Below, in pieces: positions 1-9,417 of a stretch of DNA of 64,000 bases. The notes under the pieces are model-generated. The model did no database searches. It was given only the letters and a program-made list of their open reading frames with translations, and was not told the DNA's origin. Where the stretch lies: contig CAWFTP010000004.1 in NCBI GenBank assembly GCA_963818885.1, positions 576,738-640,737 of the forward strand, read 5' to 3'. Each line of letters opens with the position of its first letter. Position 1 is the first letter of the stretch. A program made the position numbers and the translations under genes. This DNA is from DATFDN01 sp963818885 (GTDB taxonomy: Bacteria > Pseudomonadota > Alphaproteobacteria > Acetobacterales > Acetobacteraceae).

Positions 1-474
1 GCGGATGCGGCGGTTCTTGCTCGGGTCGTGAAGCAGCTTCGCCGACGGGCGGAACGTGTAGGGGCCGATGGTGAAGACCGCGTCCTCGCTGTTCTCGAAG
101 ATGCGGAGCTGCGCCCGCACCCGCGCGAGCAGCTCGCCCAGGCGGAACGGCTTGGCCATGTAGTCGTTCGCCCCCGAATCGAGGCCGCGAATCACGTCCG
201 TTTCGGCATCCGATCCCGTAAGCATGATCACGGGCATCTTGTGGCCTTGTCGGCGCAGCCTCACGCAGAAATCCCGGCCATCGCCGTCGGGCAGGCCCAC
301 GTCGAGGATAACGGCGTCAAACCGTGAATCGCGGCCGTTCAGCCGTTCCTCGGCTTCCGCAATGGTTGCCGCCTCGACCGGAACGAACTCCCGGTCGACG
401 CCGAACTGCTCGGCGAGCGTCTTGCGGAGGTCGTCATCATCGTCGACGATCAGGATGGGTCGTTCATTCGACAT
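1..474 (-). CDS. OmpR-family response regulator, cut by the window edge
   Basis: Reading the minus strand from an ATG at 474 gives 158 codons open to the window edge. Residues 1 to about 120 form a receiver domain: an acidic cluster near the start (VDDDDD), the phospho-acceptor Asp in VILDVGLPD, the switch Thr in MLTGSD and the conserved Lys in MAKPF. After a short linker, FTIGPYTFRPSAKLL matches the first strands of an OmpR/PhoB winged-helix DNA-binding domain, which continues outside the window. The role is that of a two-component transcription regulator whose partner kinase is not visible. Start choice is supported by the receiver domain beginning at once. Which stimulus or regulon it serves cannot be told. 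Confidence 0.9.
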   Translation of the reverse strand, partial: MSNERPILIVDDDDDLRKTLAEQFGVDREFVPVEAATIAEAEERLNGRDSRFDAVILDVGLPDGDGRDFCVRLRRQGHKMPVIMLTGSDAETDVIRGLDSGANDYMAKPFRLGELLARVRAQLRIFENSEDAVFTIGPYTFRPSAKLLHDPSKNRRIR

Positions 475-767
475 TCGTTGCATTCCTTCGCCAAGCGGCA
501 CGGCAAGGTCCTCTCCGCCTCGTTATACGCTGGCGTGAACAGCACAGGCAGGGCGGCCGTTCCATAGAAACCTACGCAAAGCTCGCGTCCCATTGCATAC
601 TCCGAACGTGTGACGTGCGAAATCACGCGCTCACATGCTCGCGAGCCGCCAAGCTGATGGCTCCGCCGCGGCACACCATATGGACAGGCAAACGACGCCG
701 AATAGGGCGGCGTGTCTGGCCAGTGCGCAAGGTCGCTGCCAATCTTGACCAAATTACGCCCCTCTCG

Positions 768-1922
768 ATGGTTCCATCCATGAAGGCTCCAATGACCCTC
801 TCCTCCGCGAGCGCCAGCGCCGGCGACCCGCCTTCTCCGGGCTGGATGCGCGCGGTCCATCGTGCCGCCGCCGATCTGCGCCGCGGGCTTCCCGTGCTGC
901 TGAGCGGGTCCGCGCCGCTCGTCATTCTCGCCGCGGAAACCGCCGGGGAGCACGGGCTAAGGGAATTCAAGGAGTTGGCTGCTGGGCAAGCGGTTATGCT
1001 GCTGGCGCCGACGCGCGCGGCGGCCATACTGCACCGGCCGGTGCCGTCGGCCGATGCGGCGGTCGCGCTTCGGTTGACGCCCGCGCTTTTCTCTCCCGCG
1101 GCCCTGCAGGCGCTGGCCGACCCGATGCTTGAGCAGGCGCGGGCTGAAGCCCCCGTTGCGGTGGGCGCGCCGGAGGCGGCGAGCGGCGCGCTCGCGCTGG
1201 TCAAGCTCTCGCGCCTGCTGCCCGCCTGCATTGCCGCCGAGCCGATCCACAATGCGGCGGCCGAGGTCAGCCGACGCAGCCTGCTCAGCGTCCCCATCGC
1301 GGACGCCGCCGCTTACCCCACCGCCGGAATTGCCGGGTTGACGCGGGTCACCGAGGCCCGCGTGCCGCTGGAGGCGGCATCGGATACCACCATTATCGCC
1401 TTTCGCACGGACGATGGCGGCGTCGAGCATCTGGCGATCGTGGTGGGCGACCCTTCCTCGCTCGAAGCACCGCTCGTGCGCCTGCATTCGGAGTGCTTCA
1501 CCGGCGACCTGCTCGGGAGCCTTCGCTGCGATTGCGGCCTGCAACTGCAAGGCGCGATCCGACGCATGGCGCAAGAGCACGCGGGCGTGCTGCTCTATCT
1601 CGCGCAGGAGGGCCGGGGGATCGGCTTGGTGAACAAGCTGCGGGCCTACGCGTTGCAGGATCGCGGGCTCGACACGCTGGACGCCAACCGGGCGCTCGGG
1701 TGGGGCGCCGATGAGCGCAACTTCCTGGTCGCGGCCACCATGCTGGAGGCGCTCGGGCTGCATCGCGTGCGCCTGCTGACCAACAACCCCGACAAGATCG
1801 CGGCCCTTTCGGCCTGCGGCATCGATGTCGCTGGACGGGTCCCGCATGCCTTCGCCCCGAACGGGGTGAATGACCGCTATCTCGCAACCAAGGCCCGGCG
1901 GTTCGGGCATCTGCTGGACTGA
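768..1922 (+). CDS. ribA: GTP cyclohydrolase II (riboflavin biosynthesis)
   Basis: The enzyme opens GTP to 2,5-diamino-6-ribosylamino-pyrimidinone phosphate, the first step of riboflavin synthesis. The C-terminal half carries the whole RibA signature: HSECFTGD followed by RCDCG gives the three zinc cysteines (about C243, C254, C256), then QEGRGIGL and the GTP-contacting LLTNNPDKI. The first roughly 200 residues are a divergent extension, as in many alphaproteobacterial RibA proteins, and do not look like an active DHBP synthase. The reading frame is open far upstream, but nothing before 768 resembles protein; ATGs at 768, 780 and 792 are all possible starts. The next gene follows two bases after the stop, so the two are probably cotranscribed. 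Confidence 0.93.
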   Translation: MVPSMKAPMTLSSASASAGDPPSPGWMRAVHRAAADLRRGLPVLLSGSAPLVILAAETAGEHGLREFKELAAGQAVMLLAPTRAAAILHRPVPSADAAVALRLTPALFSPAALQALADPMLEQARAEAPVAVGAPEAASGALALVKLSRLLPACIAAEPIHNAAAEVSRRSLLSVPIADAAAYPTAGIAGLTRVTEARVPLEAASDTTIIAFRTDDGGVEHLAIVVGDPSSLEAPLVRLHSECFTGDLLGSLRCDCGLQLQGAIRRMAQEHAGVLLYLAQEGRGIGLVNKLRAYALQDRGLDTLDANRALGWGADERNFLVAATMLEALGLHRVRLLTNNPDKIAALSACGIDVAGRVPHAFAPNGVNDRYLATKARRFGHLLD

Positions 1923-1924
1923 CG

Positions 1925-2419
1925 ATGCGGGCGATCATCCATCCCGAGGGCAGGCTGGCCCTGGGTGGTCACGTCTTCCGTGCCGCGCTTGGCCGGGGCG
2001 GGGTGAGCGCACACAAGAGGGAAGGCGACGGCGCGACACCCGCGGGCGTGCTGCCGCTTCGCCGGGTGTTCTATCGTGCCGATCGTCTGCGCCCGCCCGC
2101 CTGCGCGGTGCCTCTCGAGCCCATCGCGCCGAACGATGGCTGGTGCGACGATCCCGCCGATCCCTCGTACAACCGCCTGGTGCGGCTGCCCTGCCAAGCC
2201 AGCCATGAGGAGTTGTGGCGTGCGGATGGGCTCTACGACGTAATGGGCGTCCTCGGCTGGAACGATTCGCCGGTCCGCCGGGGCGAGGGCTCGGCGATCT
2301 TTCTGCACGTCGCCCGTGACGACTTCGGCCCGACCGACGGCTGCGTCGCGCTCCGCCTTCCCGACCTGATCGCCGTGCTGGCCGCCGGCCTGACGGAGTT
2401 GGAGGTTCGAGCCGGCTGA
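1925..2419 (+). CDS. L,D-transpeptidase (YkuD) family protein
   Basis: A 164-residue protein with the YkuD-type active site: H128, then T137-D-G-C140-V, with Cys the expected nucleophile. This fold makes 3-3 peptidoglycan cross-links or links lipoproteins to the wall. The motif has TDGC instead of the commoner S/T-HGC, as in the shorter subfamily without LysM domains. No clear signal peptide is seen at the N terminus, so export is uncertain. It starts two bases after ribA stops and ends two bases before the convergent GH15 gene. The family is secure; the exact reaction is not. Confidence 0.8.
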   Translation: MRAIIHPEGRLALGGHVFRAALGRGGVSAHKREGDGATPAGVLPLRRVFYRADRLRPPACAVPLEPIAPNDGWCDDPADPSYNRLVRLPCQASHEELWRADGLYDVMGVLGWNDSPVRRGEGSAIFLHVARDDFGPTDGCVALRLPDLIAVLAAGLTELEVRAG

Positions 2420-2420
2420 G

Positions 2421-4197
2421 CTACCCGCCGGCGCGCTGCAGCACCGGCCCGGACAGTCCCAGCGTGGTGTTGAGCACGGCGAGATGTGTCAGAGCCTGCG
2501 GGAAGTTGCCGCATAGCCGCTGGCGCCCGGTGTCGTATTCCTCCGACAGCAGGCCGAGGTCATTGGTGACGGAGAGTACCCGTTCCAGGAGATCGGCCGC
2601 TTCCGCCTCGCGGCCCTGCATCGCCCGCACATCGGCGAGCCAGCAGGTGCAGGGGAGGAACGCCCCCTCGTCCGGCGCTTGCTCACGCGACTTGCGCAGC
2701 ACCAGACCGCATTCGGTCAGGTCGCGCGAGACTGCCGCGATCGTCGCGGCCATGCGCGGGTCGTCGACCGGCAGGAACCCCATCGGGGCGAGCAGCAGCA
2801 GGCTGGCGTCGAGATGCCGACCGCCATAGGTGGCGACGAAGTGCCCGCGTGTATGGTCGAACCCGAGTGTGCACACCTCCTCGTGGATCCGCTGGCGCAG
2901 CGTCCGAAGTCGGGTGAGCAAATCCGGATCGACCCGAATCGGTCCGCGTCATGCCGCGCAGGAAGCGATCCACTCCGGTCCACGCCATCGCCTTGGCGTA
3001 GGTGTGCCGATGCGGCTCACCACGATCCTCCCAGAACCCGTGCCCGCCTTGCGGCCAGGTCTCCTCCAGGCGTTCGAGAAGGGCGCGCTCGGTCAGCGGG
3101 CCATGCTCGCTTTCCGGAATGCCAGCCTGTCGCATCAGGTGGAGCGCGTCGATCAGCTCGCCGAAAATGTCGGTCTGCTCCTGCTCGGCGGCGCGGTTAC
3201 CAACCCGGACGGGGCAGGAGCCCTCGTAGCCAGGGAGCCAGGGCACCTCGCGCTCCGCAACATGCCGTCCGCCGTCGACGCGGTACATGGTCTGGAGCTT
3301 GTCGGGCTGCCCGGCAATCGCGCGCAGCATCCAGTCCCGCCAGGCGATCGCCTCCTCGCGGTATCCAGCGTTCAGCAACGCACCCACGGTAAACGTCGCG
3401 TCCCGCAGCCAGCAGTAGCGGTAGTCCCAGTTCAGCGAACCCCCGATCGCCTCCGGCAAGGAGGTCGTCGGCGCGGCCAGCAGCCCGCCGCTCGGCTGGT
3501 GCACGAGCGCCTTCAGGGTGAGGAGAGAGCGACTCGTAGCCGCCGGCCAATGCGTGGGGCGGTCGAAGCGGCCGATCCACTCGCGCCAGAACCGCTCGGT
3601 GGCGGCGAGCGCCGCAGCGGGTTTCACGACAGCGGGAACGGCGTCGTTGGGGGCGCTGTGGGTCAGCGTGAAGGCGAACGTCTGCCCCGCCGAGGCGGTG
3701 AAATCGGCGCCGACACGGCCGGCGCTGACAGCTAGCGGCACCGGGGCGCGCAGCGTCACCATGTCCGGCCCCACGACCCCCTGAACACTGCCGTCCGGAC
3801 ACGCCCGCAGCCAGGGGGAGATCAGGCCGTAGTCAAAGCGCAGCCGCAGATCGAGGCGCAGGTCGACCTGACCGCCGAGTCCAGTCACGATTCGGATCAG
3901 CACGGGTGCACCCGAGCGCATCGGCATGAAGTCGGTCAGCCGGACGGCGTTGGGCCCGCGGGCGAACTCGGTTTCAAGGATCAGCGTGTCGGGACGGTAG
4001 CGCCGGGTGATGCGCCATCCCGCGGCCGCGGGGCCAATCCGCCAGGAACCGTGCTGCTCGTCACCGAGCAGGGCCGCGAGGCAAGCGTCGCTGTCGAAAC
4101 GCGGCAGGCATAGCCAGTCGATCGCGCCCTGGCGTGACACAAGGGCCACGGTCTGGCCGTCGCCGATCAGGCCATAGTCTTCGAGAGGCATGCTCAT
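2421..4197 (-). pseudogene. Glycoside hydrolase family 15 protein (glucoamylase/trehalase-like), frameshifted
   Basis: The N-terminal part opens with the GH15 signature EDYGLIGDGQTVALVSRQG and the domain LNWDYRYCWLRDATFT. It runs in one frame to about position 2935. The rest, including the catalytic-type LLSEEYDTGR and GNFPQALTHLA, continues in another frame to the stop at 2421. The total of 1777 bases is three times 592 plus one, so a single extra base (one G of a GGG run at 2933-2935 on the minus strand) explains the break. The restored protein of about 590 residues is normal for bacterial GH15 enzymes that cleave alpha-glucosidic bonds or trehalose. Unrepaired, the frame loses the second catalytic Glu. 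It is divergent from nrdB. Confidence 0.85.
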
Positions 4198-4299
4198 GGT
4201 CGGAAACCTGTGTCGAACCCCTGGCTATCAGGCAGCGTGAGGACGAGAATATGTCGTGGCGATTCGCGAGAAGCGAAGCGGCCAAAAGAGAGGTTCGCG

Positions 4300-5292
4300 A
4301 TGGACGGCAGTGCTCTCGGGCTGGCAACTGGCGGCCTGTTGACCGAGAACCCGGTCTACAAGCCGTTCCGCTATCCTTGGGCCTACGAGGCGTGGCTCAC
4401 GCAGCAGCGAGTCCATTGGCTTCCCGAGGAGGTTCCCCTCGCGGACGACGTGAAGGACTGGCACCGCAATCTGACGGACGGCGAGCGCAACCTCCTTACC
4501 CAGATCTTTCGCTTTTTTACGCAGGCGGATGTGGAGGTGAATAATTGCTACATGAAGCACTACAGCCAGGTCTTCAAACCGACCGAGGTGCTCATGATGC
4601 TGTCGGCATTCTCGAATATCGAGACGGTCCATATCGCCGCCTACAGCCATCTGCTCGACACGATCGGGATGCCGGAGGCCGAGTACCAGGCGTTCCTCCG
4701 CTACAAGGAGATGAAGGACAAGTTCGACTATATGCAGGGCTTCTCGGTCGGCAGCAGGCACGATATCGCCAAGACGCTGGCTGCCTTCGGCGCGTTCACC
4801 GAAGGGCTGCAGCTCTTCGCCTCCTTCGCCATCCTCCTGAACTTCCCGCGCTTCGGGAAGATGAAGGGCATGGGACAAATCATCTCCTGGTCGGTGCGCG
4901 ATGAGACGCTGCACTGCGTGTCGATGATCCGGCTGTTCCGGACCTTCGTGCAGGAGAATCCCGACATCTGGACCGAGCGGCTGCGCCACGAGATCGAGGA
5001 GGTCTGCGCGACCATCGTCGCCCACGAGGACGCTTTCATCGACCTTGCCTTCGAGCAGGGCGCGGTGGAGGGACTGACAGCTGAGGAGGTAAAGTTCTAT
5101 ATTCGCTACATTGCCGACCGTCGGCTGGTGCAACTCGGCCTCGATCCGCTGTTCCGGGTAGAACGAAATCCCCTGGCGTGGCTCGACGAGATGCTCAACG
5201 CGGTGGAGCATGCGAACTTCTTCGAGAACCGGTCCACGGAATACAGCAAGGCATCAACGGTTGGTTCCTGGGAAGAAGCATTCGCAGCGTAG
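4300..5292 (+). CDS. nrdB: Ribonucleoside-diphosphate reductase, beta subunit (class Ia)
   Basis: This is the di-iron radical-generating R2 subunit that works with NrdA to make deoxyribonucleotides. Visible ligands are D77 (FTQADVEVNN), E108 and H111 (NIETVH), the Glu in FTEGLQLF, and the Glu and His in RDETLHC. Y115 sits at the radical position (E-x2-H-x3-Y), which indicates a tyrosyl-radical class Ia enzyme rather than class Ic. The C-terminal tail ends acidic and aromatic (VGSWEEAF), as needed to dock on NrdA. The start at 4300 is preceded by AGAGAGG; the frame is open 30 codons further up but that stretch is not protein-like. At 330 residues it is normal length. nrdA is not in the window, and no convincing NrdR box pair was seen upstream. 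Confidence 0.95.
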   Translation: MDGSALGLATGGLLTENPVYKPFRYPWAYEAWLTQQRVHWLPEEVPLADDVKDWHRNLTDGERNLLTQIFRFFTQADVEVNNCYMKHYSQVFKPTEVLMMLSAFSNIETVHIAAYSHLLDTIGMPEAEYQAFLRYKEMKDKFDYMQGFSVGSRHDIAKTLAAFGAFTEGLQLFASFAILLNFPRFGKMKGMGQIISWSVRDETLHCVSMIRLFRTFVQENPDIWTERLRHEIEEVCATIVAHEDAFIDLAFEQGAVEGLTAEEVKFYIRYIADRRLVQLGLDPLFRVERNPLAWLDEMLNAVEHANFFENRSTEYSKASTVGSWEEAFAA

Positions 5293-5419
5293 GAAAAAGG
5301 CTTGAACTTTCGGGAAGACGGAGATAACGTTTCCGTGAGATCACTGACTGGTGTCTTCGCGTTCAGGATTGAACAGAAGAGCCGTGCAAGTCCCGTGATA
5401 AGACGCTACGGGGGGCAGC

Positions 5420-5698
5420 GTGAGCGAAATCGAGGTCGGCATTCTTGAGGCGCCCCCCGCGACCGTGACCGGTGCCCCGCGCTATAGCCGGCGGTTATCC
5501 GACAAGATCCTGATCGCCTTCCACCATGCCTGTGACCAAGGCGATCTGGAGGTCGCGGAGCAAATCCTCCACGTCTTGGAGATGATGCTGACGCGGCGTC
5601 CCCTGAACCCGGACAACAGCCGCCGGCGAAACATGGAAAGTCTGGTTGCCGCGCACGAGCGGCTCTGGCATTTGCGACACCCGGCGGCGGACGCCTGA
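5420..5698 (+). CDS. Small conserved-type hypothetical protein
   Basis: A 92-residue acidic/basic protein starting at GTG after a GGGGGG-rich stretch that can serve as ribosome-binding site. The middle (about residues 27-60) is predicted helical with a regular leucine pattern (HHACDQGDLEVAEQILHVLE), then an Arg-rich segment. No membrane segment, signal peptide or metal motif is seen. Similar short proteins occur in Rhodospirillales, but I know no function. It lies downstream of nrdB by 127 bases and is convergent with manC, with a small hairpin between. Confidence 0.65.
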   Translation: MSEIEVGILEAPPATVTGAPRYSRRLSDKILIAFHHACDQGDLEVAEQILHVLEMMLTRRPLNPDNSRRRNMESLVAAHERLWHLRHPAADA

Positions 5699-5720
5699 CA
5701 ATGGATGCCCGGCTTCGCAG

Positions 5721-5738
5721 GCAGGACGGGAGTCCTGC
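5721..5738. terminator. Hairpin between convergent genes, possible terminator
   Basis: GCAGGAC, loop GGGA, GTCCTGC: a 7-bp perfect stem 22 bases after the stop of the small gene and just beyond the end of manC on the other strand. There is no T tract on either side, so termination is only suggested by position. Confidence 0.35.
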
Positions 5739-5752
5739 TGCCTAAACGTGCC

Positions 5753-7201
5753 CTACGACCGCCCGTAGGTATCCTCGATCCGGACGATGTCGTCCTCGCC
5801 CAGATAGGCGCCTGACTGGACCTCGATCAGCGCCAGCGGAATCTTGCCCGGGTTCTCCAGCCTGTGGATCTCGCCCAGCGGGATGTAGACGCTCTCGTTC
5901 TCGTGGAGCAGCTCCCGCTTTTCCCCGCGTGTGACAATTGCGCTCCCGGTCACCACCACCCAGTGCTCCGCCCGGTGGAAGTGCTTCTGGAGGGAAAGCC
6001 GCGCGCCTGGCTTGACCACGATTCGCTTGACCTGGAACCGCTCGCCGCGGATCAGTGCCTCGTAGTGGCCCCAGGGGCGGTAGACGCGGTTATGCGTGCT
6101 CGCCTCCGCGCGCCCGTCGCGCTTGAGCCGGTCGACCAGCGCCTTCACGTCCTGCGCATGCTCTCGATGCGCTGCCAGCACCGCATCCTCGGTCACCACC
6201 AATACCGTGTCCTTGAGCCCGACCACGGCGGCGAGCATCCCGTCGCCACTGCGGACGTAGCAATTATCGGTATTCTCCAGGATCGCATCGCCGCTCGTCG
6301 CGTTGCCCCGCTCGTCCTTGGGCGCCCGTTCCCAGAGCGCATCCCAGCTCCCCACATCCGACCAGCCGATGTCGGCCGGAATGACCGCCGCCCGGCTGGT
6401 CCGCTCGGCGACCGCGTGGTCGAGGCTGATCGAGGGGCAGGCGCGGAACGCCTCCGGCTCGAGGCGGATGAAGTCGAGATCGACCATACGCGCGGCCACC
6501 GCCCGGCGTATTGCCTCGAGCACGTCCGGCGCATGGGCCGCCAGCTCCTGCTCCAGCGTGCGGGCGGTGAAGACGAACATGCCGGAGTTCCACAGGTGGC
6601 GGCCCGAGGCGGCGAATTCGGCCGCCGTCGCGGCGTCCGGCTTCTCGATGAAGCGGCGCACGTCGCGCACGCCGGTCGCATCCGCCGCCGCGTCGGCCTC
6701 GATATAGCCATAGCCGGTCTCCGGCGCCGTCGGCCGCATCCCGAACAGCACGACGCGCCCCTTGGCCGCTACCGCCGCCGCCTCCGCGAGATGCTGGTGC
6801 ATCCCCGCGAGGTCGGCGATCGCGTGATCGGCGGGCATCATCCACAGGACCGTGTCTGGATCGGCCTCGGCCACCAGCAGCGCGGCCGCCGCGATCGCGG
6901 GGCCGCTGTTCCGTCCGACCGGCTCCAGTACGATGCGCGCGCCCTCCACGCCCGCCTCGCGGAGCTGCTCGGCGACCAGGAACCGGTGCTCCTGGTTGCA
7001 GACGACGATCGGGGGGGCAAACCCGGGACCGTGCGCGCGCAGCGAGGTCTCCTGGATCATGGTGCGGGCCGAGAGCAGCGGCCAGAGCTGTTTGGGGAAA
7101 CTCTCGCGCGACACCGGCCAGAGCCGTGTGCCCGTGCCGCCGGAAAGGATCACCGGCTGAATCCGCGTGTCGGTCATGGGCGGCGCCTCGAACGTGGTCA
7201 T
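5753..7201 (-). CDS. manC: Mannose-1-phosphate guanylyltransferase / mannose-6-phosphate isomerase
   Basis: A 482-residue bifunctional type II enzyme. The N-terminal nucleotidyltransferase (about 10-290) has SGGTGTRLWPVSRESFPKQ, the GDP-mannose pyrophosphorylase signature, and the later FIEKPD. The C-terminal cupin (about 350-475) has FQVKRIVVKPGARLSLQKH and HWVVVTGSA, the type II phosphomannose isomerase. It makes GDP-mannose for exopolysaccharide or LPS. The ATG at 7201 overlaps the stop of the upstream oxygenase gene by four bases (ATGA), implying translational coupling; an internal ATG at 7177 (MTDTRIQP) is an alternative start. Confidence 0.93.
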   Translation of the reverse strand: MTTFEAPPMTDTRIQPVILSGGTGTRLWPVSRESFPKQLWPLLSARTMIQETSLRAHGPGFAPPIVVCNQEHRFLVAEQLREAGVEGARIVLEPVGRNSGPAIAAAALLVAEADPDTVLWMMPADHAIADLAGMHQHLAEAAAVAAKGRVVLFGMRPTAPETGYGYIEADAAADATGVRDVRRFIEKPDAATAAEFAASGRHLWNSGMFVFTARTLEQELAAHAPDVLEAIRRAVAARMVDLDFIRLEPEAFRACPSISLDHAVAERTSRAAVIPADIGWSDVGSWDALWERAPKDERGNATSGDAILENTDNCYVRSGDGMLAAVVGLKDTVLVVTEDAVLAAHREHAQDVKALVDRLKRDGRAEASTHNRVYRPWGHYEALIRGERFQVKRIVVKPGARLSLQKHFHRAEHWVVVTGSAIVTRGEKRELLHENESVYIPLGEIHRLENPGKIPLALIEVQSGAYLGEDDIVRIEDTYGRS

Positions 7202-7831
7202 GCCGCACGGGTGAGGCGCTTGACGACCGCGGACAGGCGGTGCCGACGCAGCTCACCCCGAGCCTTGGCGTCGGTCGTCATGTAGTTGAGCTGCACGGTG
7301 TAGCGGGGACCGATGAAGGTCTTGTGCCCGTGCCAGGCATTGGCGGCATTCGGGAAGACGAGCAGCGTGCCGTTCACCGGCGGCACCTCGACCGCGTAGT
7401 CATCGAGGTCGCGCGGCCCGCGAAGTAGCCGAAGACAGCCCTCATGCTGGCGAAACGCGTCGGTCTCCGGGTTCAGGTAGAGCAGCACCGTGACGCGCTT
7501 GGCGGTCGAATTCGGCGTGGATATGGCCGTCCCGTTCCGTGGTGCGTCCGCGCAACGTCGCCATCACCGGCGCATCGGACAGGTCAAGACCGAAGCGTGC
7601 GGCTATCGCATCTCGCAGCCGAGCCCCCTGCATCTCCTCCATCAGCGCGCGAGCCGCCGGGCCGAGGCGCAGCGCCTCGATCGGAAAGGAGCCGCGCTGC
7701 CCGATCGAGGGCAGGTCGGCCACCACCGCGCGCAGGTTGGCGGGCGGCACGAAGCCCGGCACCAGCACATGGGGAAAGGGGTCGGTCCCCAGCGGGACCT
7801 GTTGCAGCGCCGTGTAGTCGAGCTCGATCAT
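7198..7831 (-). pseudogene. 2OG-Fe(II) oxygenase family protein, frameshifted
   Basis: The protein begins MIELDYTALQQVPLG at 7831 and reads well to GHIHA. It then needs a shift near 7508-7513 to continue as STAKRVTVLLYLNPETD and finish at 7198. Length is 634 = 3x211+1. Removing one A of the GAATTC at the break gives HIHADSTAK, restoring the H-x-D iron pair. The distal His (WHGHKTF) and the 2-oxoglutarate-binding Arg (GPRYTVQLNYM) lie in the second part. The restored product of 210 residues resembles prolyl 4-hydroxylase-type enzymes encoded in polysaccharide clusters. It is coupled to manC by an ATGA overlap, so a role in envelope sugar or protein modification is possible but unproven. Confidence 0.75.
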
Positions 7832-7911
7832 CCTGCCTCCTGCCGCGGCGGCTTTAGCATAAGTCCGGACGCGTTGAAGCATTTCGCGATCCGCGCTAAG
7901 CGGCGCGCCGC

Positions 7912-9066
7912 ATGGACACGCCCCTCGCGCCAACGGATGCCGGGCCCCTGCCGGCCTACCGAGCGATGGTGGCGCGGGGCGAGCTTGCCGCCGACCCCGC
8001 TCAGGCCAAGACCGCCGCGCGGCTGCAGGATTTGTGGTCGCGGCTGCGCGGCTACGACCCGCCGGCGCATCCCGCCGCCGGCGAGGGGTTCCTCGGGCGT
8101 CTGCGGCGCTGGCGTGGCGCCGAGGAAGGCTCGGATGCACCGCGCGGCCTCTATCTCGTGGGAGCGGTCGGGCGCGGCAAATCCATGCTGATGGACCTGT
8201 TCTTTGCCGCCGCCGCCGTGACGCGCAAGCGGCGCCTGCACTTCCATCAGTTCATGCAGCAGGCGCACGCGCGCTTCCATGAGTTCAAGCGCGCCCATCC
8301 GGAGATCGAGGATCCGATCCCGCCGCTCGCCGACTCCGTCGCCGCCGAGGCAGCGTTGCTGTGCCTCGACGAGTTCCAGGTCAACGACATCGCCGACGCG
8401 ATGATCCTCGGCCGGCTGTTCGAGGCGCTGTTCGATCGCGGCGTGGTGCTGGTGACGACCTCAAACATACCCCCGGACGAGCTTTTCCGGGGCCAGCCGG
8501 GGCGCGATGCCTTCCTGCCGTTCATCGCCATTCTGAAGCAGCATGTCGATGTGTTGGAGATGGATGCGGCGCGGGATTTCCGGCGGGGCAAGCTGCGCGA
8601 GCTGAGGACGTGGCATGTCCCCGCCGATCAGCGCGCCCGGCGTGAGCTCGACCAGGCCTTCGCCGAGCTCACGGACGGCGCGGCGGGCGAGCCCGAGACG
8701 CTGATGGTGATGGGCCGCCCGCTGCTAGTGCCGCTCGCCGCGGAAGGGGTCGCCCGCTTCGAGTTCGACGCGCTGTGCGCCGCCGCGCTCGGGCCGGGCG
8801 ATTATCTGGCGCTCGCGACGACCTATCACACGCTGATCGTCGACGACATTCCCCGCCTGTCCCCCGACAATTTCGACGAGGCGCGCCGCTTCATCACGCT
8901 GATCGACACGCTGTACGACCACCGCGTGAAGCTGCTTGCCTCGGCCGACGCGATGCCGGATCAGCTCTACGCCCGGGGGGAGAACGCGAGGATGTTCGAG
9001 CGCACCGCGTCACGGCTGACGGAGATGCAGGGGAAGGACTGGCTGGCGCTGCCGCATCTGGGGTGA
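7912..9066 (+). CDS. zapE: Cell division protein ZapE (AFG1-like ATPase)
   Basis: A 384-residue P-loop ATPase of the AFG1/ZapE family. Walker A is G84-AVGRGKS91, Walker B is LLCLDEFQVND, and VLVTTSNIPPDEL follows as the sensor region. The C-terminal part with LIDTLYDHRVKLLASAD is typical. ZapE acts at the division septum in E. coli, while the mitochondrial homologue supports respiratory complexes. In Alphaproteobacteria it commonly stands just before mdh-sucCD, as here, although a brnTA pair now intervenes. The ATG at 7912 is the first good start; the ribosome-binding site is weak. Confidence 0.93.
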   Translation: MDTPLAPTDAGPLPAYRAMVARGELAADPAQAKTAARLQDLWSRLRGYDPPAHPAAGEGFLGRLRRWRGAEEGSDAPRGLYLVGAVGRGKSMLMDLFFAAAAVTRKRRLHFHQFMQQAHARFHEFKRAHPEIEDPIPPLADSVAAEAALLCLDEFQVNDIADAMILGRLFEALFDRGVVLVTTSNIPPDELFRGQPGRDAFLPFIAILKQHVDVLEMDAARDFRRGKLRELRTWHVPADQRARRELDQAFAELTDGAAGEPETLMVMGRPLLVPLAAEGVARFEFDALCAAALGPGDYLALATTYHTLIVDDIPRLSPDNFDEARRFITLIDTLYDHRVKLLASADAMPDQLYARGENARMFERTASRLTEMQGKDWLALPHLG

Positions 9067-9084
9067 GCGGCAGCATATGTCGGC

Positions 9085-9417
9085 TTAAGCTCGCCGCTTC
9101 TTCGCCTGCTGGACGAACGCTCGCAAGGCGGCGTTGATCCGGGTCTGGTACCCCGGTCCCTGTTGCTTGAACCACTCGACAATGTCGGTGTCGAGGCGAA
9201 GGGAAAGCAGCTTCTTCGGCGTCGGCATGACGGCCACGGCGGCTTTATACCAGTCCACTGCCTCATCGCGGAAATCCGGGTCGTCGGCGATCTCAAGCTC
9301 CAGCTCCGCTGCCGTCTTCAAGCGCAGTCGCTCGCGATCGGTCTGGCTTTCCCCGCGCGTACGGCGAACCGCCAGTTCAGCGCCGGAAAACCTCCTGATA
9401 CTTCCTTCTCTCCGCAT
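9085..9417 (-). CDS. brnA: BrnA-type antitoxin
   Basis: The 110-residue product ends with the BrnA ribbon-helix-helix signature: KKLLSLRLDTDIVEWFKQQG followed by PGYQTRINAALRAFV. This domain binds DNA and neutralises the BrnT ribonuclease. The N-terminal 60 residues are charged and helical. The gene begins inside the end of brnT (41-base overlap), the normal brnT-brnA order, so the two are translated together. The antitoxin normally represses its own promoter; a palindrome upstream of brnT fits that. Confidence 0.88.
   Translation of the reverse strand: MRREGSIRRFSGAELAVRRTRGESQTDRERLRLKTAAELELEIADDPDFRDEAVDWYKAAVAVMPTPKKLLSLRLDTDIVEWFKQQGPGYQTRINAALRAFVQQAKKRRA

Noticed and set aside
604..640. 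TGTGACGTG...CACGCGCTCACA as a CRP-like site upstream of ribA
   Set aside because: The arms are unequally spaced and the gap is far longer than in CRP sites; too weak to call.
324..767. Long N-terminal extension of the ribA frame
   Set aside because: The frame is open but the translation is Arg/Ser-rich and overlaps the divergent response regulator start; family similarity begins only after 768.
4198..4299. NrdR boxes upstream of nrdB
   Set aside because: No pair of ACA-CTATATATAG-like boxes is present in the short gap.
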